A stretch of 64,000 nt of DNA from Caldilinea sp. CFX5 (lineage in GTDB: Bacteria > Chloroflexota > Anaerolineae > Caldilineales > Caldilineaceae). The notes beneath the pieces are model-generated. The model searched no databases and was not told the DNA's origin. It worked only from the letters and a program-made list of their open reading frames with translations. Positions 18,051-27,032 of this stretch are shown here, in pieces. Position 1 is the first letter of the stretch. Each line of letters opens with the position of its first letter. The translations under genes were made by a program, and so were the position numbers. The stretch covers positions 37,139 through 101,138 of the forward strand of contig QWII01000039.1 of assembly GCA_021405325.1 (NCBI GenBank), given 5' to 3'.

Positions 18051-20087
18051 ATGACACCATCCGCTGCACCGTTGCATTTTGACGCCACTGTGGAAGAACA
18101 ATTCGTCAATACCATTCGTATGTTGGCGGCTGATGCCGTCCAGGAAGCCAAATCGGGTCATGCCGGGATGCCGATGGGCATGGCGCAGGCCGCTGTCACG
18201 CTCTGGAGCCGCTATCTGCGCTACCACCCGCAGAACCCCAGTTGGTTTGACCGCGACCGCTTTGTCCTCAGCGCCGGTCACGGCTCTATGTTGCTCTATG
18301 CCCTGCTCCACCTCACCGGCTACGACCTGCCGCTGGCCGAGTTGAAGAATTTCCGCCAGTGGGGCAGCAAAACCCCCGGCCACCCGGAAGCCGGTCACAC
18401 ACCAGGGGTCGAGACGACGACCGGGCCGTTGGGCCAGGGTTTTGCCAACGGCGTCGGTATGGCGCTGGTGGAACGCTGGCTGGCCGAACGCTTTAACCGC
18501 CCCGATTGCACCGTGGTGGATCATTACACCTACGCCATTGTCAGCGATGGCGATTTGATGGAAGGCGTCGCCAGTGAAGCGGCCAGCCTGGCCGGCCACT
18601 TGCGTCTAGGCAAGCTCATCTACCTCTACGACGACAATCGCGTCACCATTGATGGTTATACCGATTTGGCCTACACCGAGAATTGGGCGCAGCGTTTTGA
18701 AGCCTATGGCTGGCATGTCCAGTCCATTGATGGCATGGATGGCGCCGCCGTTGCCGCGGCCATTGAAGCGGCCCACGCCGACCCGCGCCCCAGCATCATC
18801 GGCTGCAAGACGATCATCGGTTACGGCAGCCCCAAACTGGGTGGCACGCCCAAAGCCCACAGCGACGCCTTTGGCGAAGAAGAACTCGCCAAGACGCGCG
18901 CCAAACTGGGCTTCCCCGAAGGGTCGCGCTTCTATGTGCCGGAAGCGGTGCAAGCGCTGAAAGAAGAATTCGTTGCACGGGGCAAAACGTTGGAAGCCGC
19001 TCATGCCGAACGGCTGGCGGCCTATCGCCAAGCCTATCCGCAGGAAGCCGCCGAATGGGAACAGATGATCAGCGGTGAATTGCCGGCGGGCTGGCAAGCC
19101 GCGCTGCCGACCTTTACCGCGGGTTCCGCGACTGCCACGCGCAACACCAGCGGCGATGTGATCAACGCTCTGGCTCCAGTGCTGCCCAACCTCATTGGCG
19201 GCAGTGCGGATCTGGCGGCCAGCAACAAAAACACGATCAAGAATGGCGGCGACCTCAAGGCCGAGAGCTTCCAGGGACGTAACATCAACTTTGGCGTGCG
19301 CGAACATGGCATGGCCGGTATTCTCAACGGCATGGCGCTGCATGGCGGCGTTATCCCCTTTGGCGCCACCTTCTTTGTCTTCACCGACTACATGCGCGCC
19401 AGTATGCGCCTGGCGGCGTTGAGCAAGTTGCCGGTCATCTACATCCTGACCCACGACAGCGTCGGCGTTGGCGAAGATGGCCCCACCCACCAGCCGGTCG
19501 AACACCTGGCGGCGCTGCGGGCGATGCCCAATATGACCGTCATTCGTCCCGCCGACGCCAACGAAGCGGTGCAGGCATGGCGCGTGGCGATTGAAAACCG
19601 CACCGGCCCCACCGCCCTCGTCCTGACCCGCCAAAACTTGCCCATTGCGGATCGTAGCGCCGCCGGCATGGGTTCGGCGGAAGGGGTGTTGCGCGGTGGC
19701 TACACCTTCTATGCCAGTAGCAACGAAGCGCCACAGCTTGTCCTGGTCGCCACTGGTAGCGAAGTGGCGATTGCCCACACTGCGGCCCAACAGTTGGCGG
19801 CGGAAGGGGTGCGTGTCCAGGTTGCCAGTCTGCCGGCCTGGAACCTCTTTGCCGTCCAGAGCGAAGAATATCGCAACCGCGTCCTGCCGCCGGCCACCCC
19901 CAAAGTCGCCATCGAAGCTGCCGTTCCCTTTGGCTGGGAGCGCTGGGTCGGCAATGACCCGCGCAAGGGCGCCATCATCGGCATCGACCACTTTGGCGCC
20001 AGCGCCCCCTACCAGCGAATCTACCAGGAATTTGGCCTGACGGCGGAAGCGGTGGTGGCGGAAGCGAAGAAATTGGTAGACAGGTAA
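18051..20087 (+). CDS. tkt: Transketolase
   Basis: A 678-residue thiamine-diphosphate enzyme of the pentose phosphate pathway. The PP domain carries the metal/TPP segment [15 protein letters not shown] and the substrate-site [12 protein letters not shown]. The Pyr domain starts near residue 355 with the active-site [12 protein letters not shown] (catalytic Glu). The C-terminal domain is complete ([11 protein letters not shown]). AAAGGAA precedes the ATG. The last three sense codons, Val-Asp-Arg, and the stop are formed by the first units of the GTAGACAG/GTAAACAG word array that follows. Confidence 0.96.
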   Translation: MTPSAAPLHFDATVEEQFVNTIRMLAADAVQEAKSGHAGMPMGMAQAAVTLWSRYLRYHPQNPSWFDRDRFVLSAGHGSMLLYALLHLTGYDLPLAELKNFRQWGSKTPGHPEAGHTPGVETTTGPLGQGFANGVGMALVERWLAERFNRPDCTVVDHYTYAIVSDGDLMEGVASEAASLAGHLRLGKLIYLYDDNRVTIDGYTDLAYTENWAQRFEAYGWHVQSIDGMDGAAVAAAIEAAHADPRPSIIGCKTIIGYGSPKLGGTPKAHSDAFGEEELAKTRAKLGFPEGSRFYVPEAVQALKEEFVARGKTLEAAHAERLAAYRQAYPQEAAEWEQMISGELPAGWQAALPTFTAGSATATRNTSGDVINALAPVLPNLIGGSADLAASNKNTIKNGGDLKAESFQGRNINFGVREHGMAGILNGMALHGGVIPFGATFFVFTDYMRASMRLAALSKLPVIYILTHDSVGVGEDGPTHQPVEHLAALRAMPNMTVIRPADANEAVQAWRVAIENRTGPTALVLTRQNLPIADRSAAGMGSAEGVLRGGYTFYASSNEAPQLVLVATGSEVAIAHTAAQQLAAEGVRVQVASLPAWNLFAVQSEEYRNRVLPPATPKVAIEAAVPFGWERWVGNDPRKGAIIGIDHFGASAPYQRIYQEFGLTAEAVVAEAKKLVDR

Positions 20088-20152
20088 ACAGGTAGACAGG
20101 TAGACAGGTAGATAGATCGTATTCACCTGTTTACCTGTCTACCTGTCTACCC
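20074..20152. repeat. Octamer-word palindrome (GTAGACAG family) overlapping the tkt stop codon
   Basis: Left part: repeated GTAGACAG with GTAAACAG variants. Right part (20124-20151): complementary CTGTCTAC/CTGTTTAC words. The left array supplies the last three codons and the TAA of transketolase. A second array of the same word is at 25241-25348. Confidence 0.85.
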
Positions 20153-20174
20153 CAATCGAACGTAGGAAACCATC

Positions 20175-20660
20175 ATGATTGCAACTTTTACCGAATTGCT
20201 GCACCGCACCCGGCAGCATCATGCGATTGAACATGCGACGCTGCACATGTTGACGGCGCGCCATCCGGGTAAACGCCTGACCGGCTATAGCGACCCGCTG
20301 GGCTTTACCATTCTTGGTGAACTGGACGAACAGAGTATCCGGCGGGGAGTGGGCGACGCGCTGATGCGGCTGCAAGCGGGGGAACATAGCCTGGCGCTTC
20401 ATCCCAATTGCGGCACCAATTTGGTGACCAATGCGGTCTTGGTGGCACTAGTCGCCACCATCACGGGGAGCAAGCGGCAGGCGTTGGAGCGCTTTGTCAC
20501 CACCTTGATTGCCGTGCTGCCGGTTGTCCTCTTTGCCAAAACTATCGGCCTCTATCTGCAAGGCTACACCACCACCACCGAAGTCGCCGACCGCTGGGTG
20601 GCGGCGATCCAGCCGATATCGATCGGCGGACTACGGGCGCATCGCGTGCTGTTTGAGTAG
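20175..20660 (+). CDS. DUF6391-like membrane protein
   Basis: A 161-residue protein. Its N-terminal half (HHAIEHATLHMLTARHP, GYSDPLGFTILGELD, LHPNCGTNLVTNA) resembles DUF6391, found in cyanobacteria and Chloroflexota. Two hydrophobic segments follow (TNAVLVALVATITG and TLIAVLPVVLFAKTIGLYLQG). The HxxxEH...H arrangement could bind metal, but no function is known. It starts 15 nt after the GTAGACAG array behind transketolase and is followed by holA. Confidence 0.6.
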   Translation: MIATFTELLHRTRQHHAIEHATLHMLTARHPGKRLTGYSDPLGFTILGELDEQSIRRGVGDALMRLQAGEHSLALHPNCGTNLVTNAVLVALVATITGSKRQALERFVTTLIAVLPVVLFAKTIGLYLQGYTTTTEVADRWVAAIQPISIGGLRAHRVLFE

Positions 20661-20744
20661 ACAGAAGACAAGAAGAGCGGAAGACAAGAAGTCAGAAAAC
20701 AGCGGTATCGCGTTATCACGTAGCACGCAACACGCAACAGGTTT

Positions 20745-21806
20745 ATGGTCTATCTCCATTTGAACTGCGATGAATATCTGAGTGCGCAGCGCATTTCACA
20801 GATGAAGCGGGCGTTGGGGGATGCCGAGATGGCGGATCTCAATACGGCGACGTTGCGCGGGGAGCAGGTGAACGGCGCCGAGATTGTCGGGCAGGCGAGT
20901 ATGATGCCCTTCCTGGCGGAGCGGCGGTTGCTATTAGTCTATGGCTACCTGGATCATCTGGATAAACGCATGGCGGCGAGCAAGGGGGCGGATAGTGCGG
21001 CGCACCAAGAGGCGGCGCGCTTTCTGGCCGATCTGGTGCAGATACCGGATAGTTGTGATCTGCTCTTGATTGATAATGGCGTGGATAAGCGGCGGGCGCT
21101 CTGGAAGGGCTTTACCTTGCCGGCCACGGATAAGGCGCCGACGCGCAAGATCGAGGGGTTGGAAGCGGTCAGCAAGCGCAAAGAGGTGACGCTGGAAGAG
21201 CTGGGTACGCCCGATGCGCGCAACTTGCCCGGTTGGCTCCAATCGTATGCCCGTTCCCACAATATTGCCATTGACGGCAAGGCCGTGCAGACCCTAGCCG
21301 ATTTTGTCGGGCCAAATTTGCGTCAATTGGACAATGAGTTGGAGAAACTGGCGACTTACGCCGGGAAGCGCCACATCACGGCTGAGGATGTCAAGCTGTT
21401 GGTGAGCGACGCCAGCGAGGCATTGATTTGGGATCTAACCGACGCCCTGAGTCAGCGCAATGGCCGCCGCGCCATGCAGTCGCTCTACGAGCTGCGCAAA
21501 GGAGATGCCAACGCTTTTTACCTGTTGACGATGATTGCCCGGCAATACCGGGTGATGCTCAAGGTGAAGGCGGCGATGCGGCGGGGCGGCGGCAGTGAAT
21601 ATGACGTGGCGCAGATGGTTGATGAAAAGCCCTACTCGGTGAAAAAGGCGATGATGCAAGCGAATAACTACTCGTTAGCCGAGTTGATCGCCATTATGGA
21701 TCGCCTGTTGGAAGCCGACTACGCCATGAAGACCGGCGCCGATCCGGAGACGGAGATTGATGTATTGATGGCGGAGTTGACGCGGAAGAGCCGGGCGGCG
21801 GCATAG
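20745..21806 (+). CDS. holA: DNA polymerase III subunit delta
   Basis: A 353-residue clamp-loader subunit that opens the beta sliding clamp. The N-terminal AAA-like region has FLAERRLLLVYGYLD. The central segment DFVGPNLRQLDNELEKLATYAG is the HolA signature, followed by the C-terminal collar helices (AFYLLTMIARQYRVMLKVK). Length and order fit the family. No strong Shine-Dalgarno is visible before the ATG at 20745. It ends before the 27-bp hairpin at 21863-21929. Confidence 0.92.
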   Translation: MVYLHLNCDEYLSAQRISQMKRALGDAEMADLNTATLRGEQVNGAEIVGQASMMPFLAERRLLLVYGYLDHLDKRMAASKGADSAAHQEAARFLADLVQIPDSCDLLLIDNGVDKRRALWKGFTLPATDKAPTRKIEGLEAVSKRKEVTLEELGTPDARNLPGWLQSYARSHNIAIDGKAVQTLADFVGPNLRQLDNELEKLATYAGKRHITAEDVKLLVSDASEALIWDLTDALSQRNGRRAMQSLYELRKGDANAFYLLTMIARQYRVMLKVKAAMRRGGGSEYDVAQMVDEKPYSVKKAMMQANNYSLAELIAIMDRLLEADYAMKTGADPETEIDVLMAELTRKSRAAA

Positions 21807-21862
21807 GGACGATTTGTAGCCTTCATGCCATCATCCAAGGAGTTTCCCCAGCTCACACAAAG

Positions 21863-21929
21863 CTCGTCTGTCATTCTGAAAGAATCTCAACTTATATAGC
21901 CCTGAGATTCTTTCAGAATGACAGACGAG
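21863..21929. terminator. Perfect 27-bp stem-loop between convergent genes
   Basis: Arms 21863-21889 and 21903-21929 are perfectly complementary with a 13-nt loop. It sits between the ends of holA (+) and the DUF3618 gene (-), so it could end both transcripts. The arm contains GTCATTCTGAAAGAATCTCA, a sequence type commonly dispersed in bacterial genomes. Confidence 0.75.
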
Positions 21930-21975
21930 TCTTCAACTTGTTTTTCAAGAAACTGCCTCGACCATTTGCCGGCGG

Positions 21976-23346
21976 TTAACTTGCCTTGTTGGTTTCCCAC
22001 TTCGCCTTCTCTTCGGTCTGCTGCATCTTCTGTTCGGCCTTGTCGGCTACTTCTTTGCCGGCTTCTTTGGTTTCCTGAAGCGCTGTGCGACCAGTTTGTT
22101 TGACATCTTCTAATGCCTCGCGACCGGTTTGCTTGAGGTCGGCGACGACTTTTTGGGCGGTCTGTTCCAGTTGGGGGCGTACTTCTTCCGCCACCTGCTG
22201 AACCCGCTCGACCACGTCGTTGGCAACTTCCTGGGCCGATTGCATGACTTGATTGCTCAAGGGCGCCAGGTACTGTTGCTCACGTCGTGTGACCGGCAAA
22301 GCCATCCCGATCAAGGCGCCAACGGCCAGGGCGACGCCGCCAAAGACTAGTGGATTGTCTTCCAGCGTGCGTTGCAGTTGTTGGCCCGTTTGCTGCATAT
22401 AGGCTTGGGCTTGTTCCCCCATGTGCGAAGCTTGACTGCTCATGCTGGACATGTAGCCCTGACTCTGACCGCTACCACTATAGTAGCCGGCTTGCTGCCC
22501 GGAACCGCTGTAGTAGCCCGTTTGTTGCCCGGAGCCACCAAATTGCGAACGGGCGCGATCAGTCCACTCGCCCACCTTCTCGCTGACCTGTTCGCCCACC
22601 TTCTGCGCGGTGTCCCGCAGTTGTTCGGCCTTCTCACCGATCTTCTCGCGCAGGCTCGACTCTTGTTCACTCGTGCTACCGGATCCATAACTGCTGTAAC
22701 CGCTGCTGCCCTGACTGGAACCAGATTGGCCGGAACCAGATTGGGCGCTGGAAGCGTATTGGCTGCCCATCCCATATTGAGCGCCGGCGCCTTGGTATTG
22801 GCTGCTAGAACCTTGTCCCTCAGAGCCATAGCCCTGGTATTGGCCGACAAAGGAGGGGGTCATCTCGCGTCCGGTATAGAGACCGCTGCTGCCTGCGCTA
22901 CCATATTGACTGCCGTACTGCTCACCGGCGTACTGCCCACTGCCATACTGACCACTGTCATACTGTCCACTGTATTGACTGCCATACTGGCTGCCATATT
23001 GGTCGTTATAGTAACGGTTGTCATGCTGATGGCGGCTCTGCGAACCCATGTAATTTTCTACCAAGAGCCAGCCGACGCCTAGACCAATCAAGGCCGCCGG
23101 AATGGGGTTGCTTTTGATGACGTGGATGACGCCGACGCCAATCTCTTTCGAGTTTTCATTGAAGTAGGTGGTGAGCGAATCGGTGCTGTCGCGCACAAGT
23201 TCGCGCACCGTTTCCTGCGCTTGTGTCTTGATATTGCTCGGATTGAGTCGCGCCTGGATCTGTTCGATCTTGTCGCTCATTTCTTGGCGGGTGCGCTCAA
23301 TATCGGTCTTGATCGCTTCCGGGGACTCGTTATAATCGGTTGTCAT
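21976..23346 (-). CDS. DUF3618-domain membrane protein with Tyr/Gly/Ser/Gln low-complexity region
   Basis: 456 residues. The N-terminal DUF3618 part (IKTDIERTRQEMSDKIEQIQ, then NPIPAALIGLGVGWLLVENY) gives a coiled coil and one membrane helix. Residues about 100-330 are low complexity, with many QYGSQYG, SGQQTGYYSG and SSYGSGS units. A second hydrophobic stretch (NPLVFGGVALAVGALIGMAL) and a long amphipathic Lys/Glu/Gln/Ala helix end the protein. The ATG at 23346 overlaps the previous stop as ATGA. It is the last gene of a three-gene operon with a Holin-X protein. A stress or envelope role is suspected from the family context but not shown. Confidence 0.8.
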   Translation of the reverse strand: MTTDYNESPEAIKTDIERTRQEMSDKIEQIQARLNPSNIKTQAQETVRELVRDSTDSLTTYFNENSKEIGVGVIHVIKSNPIPAALIGLGVGWLLVENYMGSQSRHQHDNRYYNDQYGSQYGSQYSGQYDSGQYGSGQYAGEQYGSQYGSAGSSGLYTGREMTPSFVGQYQGYGSEGQGSSSQYQGAGAQYGMGSQYASSAQSGSGQSGSSQGSSGYSSYGSGSTSEQESSLREKIGEKAEQLRDTAQKVGEQVSEKVGEWTDRARSQFGGSGQQTGYYSGSGQQAGYYSGSGQSQGYMSSMSSQASHMGEQAQAYMQQTGQQLQRTLEDNPLVFGGVALAVGALIGMALPVTRREQQYLAPLSNQVMQSAQEVANDVVERVQQVAEEVRPQLEQTAQKVVADLKQTGREALEDVKQTGRTALQETKEAGKEVADKAEQKMQQTEEKAKWETNKAS

Positions 23347-23804
23347 GAGACTTGCTCCTTCGCCCAACGGGCATCTTCTTTGATGGATTCGACAGTGTTT
23401 TCAGGCACCACCGTCAGATTGCTAAGGGAATTGCGACCGCTACCGATGAGAATGGCGCCGACCACTAGGGCCACCACGCTGACAATCAGGGTGGAGAGCC
23501 AGAGGGGCATCCAGTTGCTCAAACCGATGGCGACGGCGATTAAGAGCAGAATGAGGCCCGCATAGGCCACAAAGCCGCCGGCAGCCAGCGTGATGACGCT
23601 GCGCATGGCGCGATTGATCTTCTGCGTAGTTTCAACGCGCGCCAGTTCGATCTCCTGACGCAGCAACTTGGTCATGTCTTCGGTCAACCCGGTGAAGAGG
23701 TCGCCGATTGACGGTTCGCTGGCGCTACTGCTGCTGTCACTGGTTGTATAGACGGCCGGCTCGGCGTGGGAAACCGGCAGAGTTACATCTTCATCGCGTT
23801 GCAT
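23343..23804 (-). CDS. Phage holin family / Holin-X (DUF1469-like) membrane protein
   Basis: 153 residues. SIGDLFTGLTEDMTKLLRQEIELARVE is the conserved amphipathic start of the Holin-X/DUF1469 family. Two membrane helices follow (about residues 70-95 and 100-125: AAGGFVAYAGLILLLIAVAIGL and LSTLIVSVVALVVGAILI). Despite the name, these chromosomal proteins are not lysis holins; they accompany DUF3618 proteins in many genomes. GGAGGAG formed by the end of the upstream gene is its ribosome site. The 3' end overlaps the DUF3618 gene by 4 nt. Confidence 0.85.
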   Translation of the reverse strand: MQRDEDVTLPVSHAEPAVYTTSDSSSSASEPSIGDLFTGLTEDMTKLLRQEIELARVETTQKINRAMRSVITLAAGGFVAYAGLILLLIAVAIGLSNWMPLWLSTLIVSVVALVVGAILIGSGRNSLSNLTVVPENTVESIKEDARWAKEQVS

Positions 23805-23806
23805 AA

Positions 23807-25048
23807 TTACTCCTCCTTACGCCCTGTGTTGGCCGGACGTGTGGACGATGACTGGGATGACGATGGCTGGCCCTGTCCGGAATTGCCCTTGTTCTGCTCA
23901 GCGTTCTGTTGATTCGTTGGCGATTGCCCGGTGCGTGACTGGTCGGACGTTGATGGACCGGCAGATAACTGGGCCGACTTATTTTGGCTGGCGTGCTCTT
24001 TACTGTTGCCGGTGCGTTCGGATTCACGGCTCTGCTCCAGAGCGTTGCTGATATGACCGCTGGCATCGTCCGTTTGCTCACCGGCGGCGCTCAACGTTCC
24101 GGTGGCGCTGGGCATCTGGCCTGGTGTACCGGCCGAATTGGCCCAGTCGGTCTGACCCTGCCGTTCGTATTGCTCCGGTGACAGCCCTTCCTGGCCTTGA
24201 TAGCCGGAGGCGCCATATTGACCGGCAGTCCTGGTCATGTCCGATTGCCTGTTCATCCCCAACGACCCTGTTTGGCCGCTATAGTCGGCGGAGCCATACT
24301 GGCGCTGGTATTCGGTGGCGCCATATTGACTGCCATAGCCGGAACCGCTATAGCCGGAGCTGCCATATTGGTTGTATTGCTGCGAACCGTACCTACCCGC
24401 TGACTGGCCGTAGCTCTGCCCGTAGCCCTGCCCATAGCCCTGGTTCCATTGCGATTGACTGGCACTGTTGTTGGAGCTTTTGAAGAGCCGGCCAAGCAGG
24501 AAGCCGGCGGCCAGCGCACCGGCGACAAAGACCTCCGGCTGGCGGCGGGCAAAGCCCTGGATCTCCTGCAAGACATTGCCGATGTCCTGGCGGCGTAAGT
24601 AGCCGGAGAACTTTTCGATTTGGTCGGCGGCCGCGTTGGCGTAATCGGCAACGGCGTCCTCCTGGCGGTCATGAAGCGTACTCCCCGTTTGGCGCAAGGC
24701 GTCGGCAAAGCTATGGAGCCGGTCGGCGGCCATGTTCTTTCGCTCATCAACCAAGGAGTTCGCCCGTGTGCGTGCATCGCTCAACATTTCGTTGGCGGTC
24801 TGCTTGGCCGTCTCTTTGGCGTCCGTCGCAATTTCGCTGACGGCCTGGCGTGCGCTATCGGCCGTCTGTCGCGCTTGCTGCTTGACATTCGCCGCCGCAT
24901 CCGAAGCGGCGCTTTTTACCGCTTCTTTGGTCTGGGTTACTTGTGAGCGTGAAGAACGGTTTTGCTCAGAGGCATACTGTGTAGTGGCGTCCCCTTGCTT
25001 CTGCACACTCACATTTGATTTCGTTGTCGTAAATTCTTCGTGTTCCAT
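23807..25048 (-). CDS. Amphipathic-helix, membrane-segment protein with Tyr/Gly/Ser/Gln disordered tail
   Basis: 413 residues, first gene of the operon. Residues about 25-150 form a long charged helix (AVSEIATDAKETAKQTANEM, MAADRLHSFADALRQTG) similar to LEA/YtxH-type proteins. One hydrophobic segment is near 165-180 (VFVAGALAAGFLLGRLF). The rest is disordered: QGYGQGYGQSYGQSAG and SGYSGSGYGSQYG units, then a Gln/Ser/Thr-rich tail. The ATG at 25048 is preferred over a longer frame. The same domain order as the DUF3618 partner suggests a paired envelope scaffold. The promoter region carries 16-bp and 19-bp tandem repeats. Confidence 0.7.
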   Translation of the reverse strand: MEHEEFTTTKSNVSVQKQGDATTQYASEQNRSSRSQVTQTKEAVKSAASDAAANVKQQARQTADSARQAVSEIATDAKETAKQTANEMLSDARTRANSLVDERKNMAADRLHSFADALRQTGSTLHDRQEDAVADYANAAADQIEKFSGYLRRQDIGNVLQEIQGFARRQPEVFVAGALAAGFLLGRLFKSSNNSASQSQWNQGYGQGYGQSYGQSAGRYGSQQYNQYGSSGYSGSGYGSQYGATEYQRQYGSADYSGQTGSLGMNRQSDMTRTAGQYGASGYQGQEGLSPEQYERQGQTDWANSAGTPGQMPSATGTLSAAGEQTDDASGHISNALEQSRESERTGNSKEHASQNKSAQLSAGPSTSDQSRTGQSPTNQQNAEQNKGNSGQGQPSSSQSSSTRPANTGRKEE

Positions 25049-25112
25049 GTCGTTAGCCCCTTTATCCTGATTGGTGAATGTTGGCGTTGAAAACTTGCAC
25101 GCCTGAGTAAGC

Positions 25113-25189
25113 ACTCTGTCTTTACTGTACTCTGTCTTTACTGTACTCTGTCTTTACTATAGAGGTGTACCTTTACTATAGAGGTGTAA
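25113..25189. repeat. Tandem repeats in the promoter region of the DUF3618 operon
   Basis: Three head-to-tail copies of ACTCTGTCTTTACTGT (25113-25160, last copy with one change) run into two copies of the 19-bp unit CTTTACTATAGAGGTGTAC (25152-25189, last base changed). They lie 65-140 bp upstream of the operon start on the minus strand, a position suited to iterated regulator binding. Confidence 0.75.
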
Positions 25190-25240
25190 TTGGATGAAAA
25201 CCTATATGAAAAGGTACAAGAGGGGGCATAAATGGGGGTA

Positions 25241-25348
25241 CAGGTAGGTAGACAGGTAGACAGGTAGACAGGTAGACAGGTAGACAGGTAAACAGGTAAA
25301 CAGGTAGACAGGACCTATTTCCCTGTCTACCTGTTTACCTATCTACCT
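25241..25348. repeat. Octamer-word palindrome (GTAGACAG family), second copy
   Basis: About eight head-to-tail GTAGACAG/GTAAACAG units (25247-25312) face a complementary array at 25321-25348. On the minus strand the array abuts the stop codon of the ferritin-like gene. Word and structure are the same as at 20074-20152. Confidence 0.85.
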
Positions 25349-25782
25349 TACGCCCAGTCGCGCAGAATACGCATCGTCTCCTGCGCGTGGTCGCTTTCAT
25401 CGGCGATGATATCCTCCAGGTGGACGGCCAGCCCTTTGTCACCAAAGGCTTCGGCTTCACGGGCGCGTTGGGTGTAGTCGGCGACGGCGCGGCGCTCGGC
25501 TTCGAGGACGGCTTGCAACATGGCGTGATTGCTGTCGGCGGGCATCACCTGGCGCGGTATAACGGTCGGTTCGCCGCCGAGGGCGACAATTCTGTCGGCC
25601 AATAGTTGGGCGTGGCGCTGTTCGTCCGGCACTTCCTGGAGGAAAAAGGCAGCCAGTTGCGGGCGGTAGGGGCCGGTCACTTTGGCGGCGTAGGTGATGT
25701 ATTGAATGATAGCGGCCAGTTCGCCGGACAGGTCTTCGTTGAGATGAGCGATAAGCGTCTGCTTGTCGATGGTGTTGGTCAT
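25348..25782 (-). CDS. Ferritin-like diiron protein (bacterioferritin/Dps-like)
   Basis: A 144-residue four-helix protein. Metal-ligand pattern: Glu in LSGELAAIIQY, ExxH in DEQRHAQLLADRI, Glu in EAERRAVADYTQRA, and ExxH in DESDHAQETMRIL. It is therefore probably an iron-oxidising ferritin-like protein for storage or peroxide defence. No methionine at the bacterioferritin heme position was identified. AAGGAG 8 nt upstream supports the ATG at 25782 over a longer frame. It is monocistronic. Confidence 0.85.
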   Translation of the reverse strand: MTNTIDKQTLIAHLNEDLSGELAAIIQYITYAAKVTGPYRPQLAAFFLQEVPDEQRHAQLLADRIVALGGEPTVIPRQVMPADSNHAMLQAVLEAERRAVADYTQRAREAEAFGDKGLAVHLEDIIADESDHAQETMRILRDWA

Positions 25783-26087
25783 ACCGTTGTCTCCTTGTGG
25801 GTGTTGAACTGCCAGAAATCCGCAAAAATCGCGCACTAGTGAGCAGTATAGTCGGCGTACAAGAGAGCAAAGTCCATCTCGATATAGGTGGCGGGTAGAA
25901 CTGTGGCATAAATCGGGTAGCGGCGCGGATTCCGCTTGCGCGGATCACCGCTCTGTCGTGGGCCAATCCGTGCCGCTACTGTACCTATCTTCTACCTCTC
26001 TACTGTATCTTTGTCTCTGGCTGTGGAAAGCGAAGCATATATGATCAGTCGCTAGACGCATAAAACAACAGCAAAGAGGATGGTATT

Positions 26088-26990
26088 GTGAACTTACGCG
26101 AAATTTGGAATCTGCTCAAGGCGACCTACACCCAGTGGAGCAACGACGAGGCCAATCAGTTGGCGGCGGCGTTAGCCTTTTACACAACGATTTCGATTGC
26201 GCCGTTGCTGGTGCTGGTGATTGCGATTGTCGGCCTGTTTCTGGGTGAACAAGCGGCGCAGGGGCAGTTGCAAAGCCAATTGGAGGACCTAATGGGTGAG
26301 CAAGCCGCGCAATTCGCCCAAACCGCGATTGCCAGCACGGCTCGACCGGCTGTCAGCAGCATTGCCAGTCTGCTCAGTTTGGGCGTTTTGCTCTGGGGTT
26401 CGACGAATGTCTTCACCCAGTTACAGAACAGCCTTAATGCCATTTGGAATGTTGAACCGAAGCCGGGACGCGGGGTGATGGGAATTGTGCAGGATCGCTT
26501 GCTCTCCTTTGGCATGGTGCTGGGAATTGGCTTTTTGCTGCTGTTGTCGTTGCTCCTGAGTTCAATCCTGTCGGCCGTTGCCAGTTCCTTTAGTCAACTG
26601 CTGCCGGGCATCCCCTGGCTCTGGCAACTGCTCAATTTCCTGGTCGCGCTGGCTGTCACCAGTTTACTCTTTGGGCTGATCTTCAAGGTGTTGCCCGATA
26701 TCAAGATCGCCTGGAAAGATGTCTGGATCGGCGGTTTGATCACGGCGATTCTCTTTACCATCGGTCAATTTGCCCTAAGTCTCTACCTGGGCAATCAAGG
26801 GTCAGCGTATGGGGTGGCCGGTTCCGTGGTCGTCTTCTTGCTCTGGGTCTACTACTCGGCGCAGATTCTCTTCTTTGGGGCTGAATTTACCCAGGTCTAT
26901 GCCGGCCGGTATGGTCAAGGAGTGGAGCCGACGGAAAATGCTGTGGTGAAACCGCGCAAGGCGACACCGGAAGGGCAATCCGCAACATAA
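26088..26990 (+). CDS. YihY/BrkB family membrane protein
   Basis: A 300-residue protein with six predicted helices. The family signature is DEANQLAAALAFYTTISIAPLL near the start, with VLLWGSTNVFTQLQNSLNAIW and SAYGVAGSVVVFLLWVYYSAQ further on. BrkB/YihY proteins are inner-membrane proteins of unclear transport function, once misassigned as RNase BN. The start is GTG with AGAGGA 7 nt upstream; an ATG eight bases earlier is out of frame. Monocistronic. Confidence 0.92.
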   Translation: MNLREIWNLLKATYTQWSNDEANQLAAALAFYTTISIAPLLVLVIAIVGLFLGEQAAQGQLQSQLEDLMGEQAAQFAQTAIASTARPAVSSIASLLSLGVLLWGSTNVFTQLQNSLNAIWNVEPKPGRGVMGIVQDRLLSFGMVLGIGFLLLLSLLLSSILSAVASSFSQLLPGIPWLWQLLNFLVALAVTSLLFGLIFKVLPDIKIAWKDVWIGGLITAILFTIGQFALSLYLGNQGSAYGVAGSVVVFLLWVYYSAQILFFGAEFTQVYAGRYGQGVEPTENAVVKPRKATPEGQSAT

Positions 26991-27032
26991 CCATGTGCGC
27001 TTGTCGGCGTATCGGTAAGAAATTAACTTTGG

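Noticed and set aside
18606..20126. A 506-codon minus-strand frame
   Set aside because: It is fully antisense to transketolase, a GC-rich third-position artefact.
25241..25312. Regular repeats resembling a CRISPR array
   Set aside because: The units are 8 nt and contiguous, without unique spacers, and there are no cas genes.
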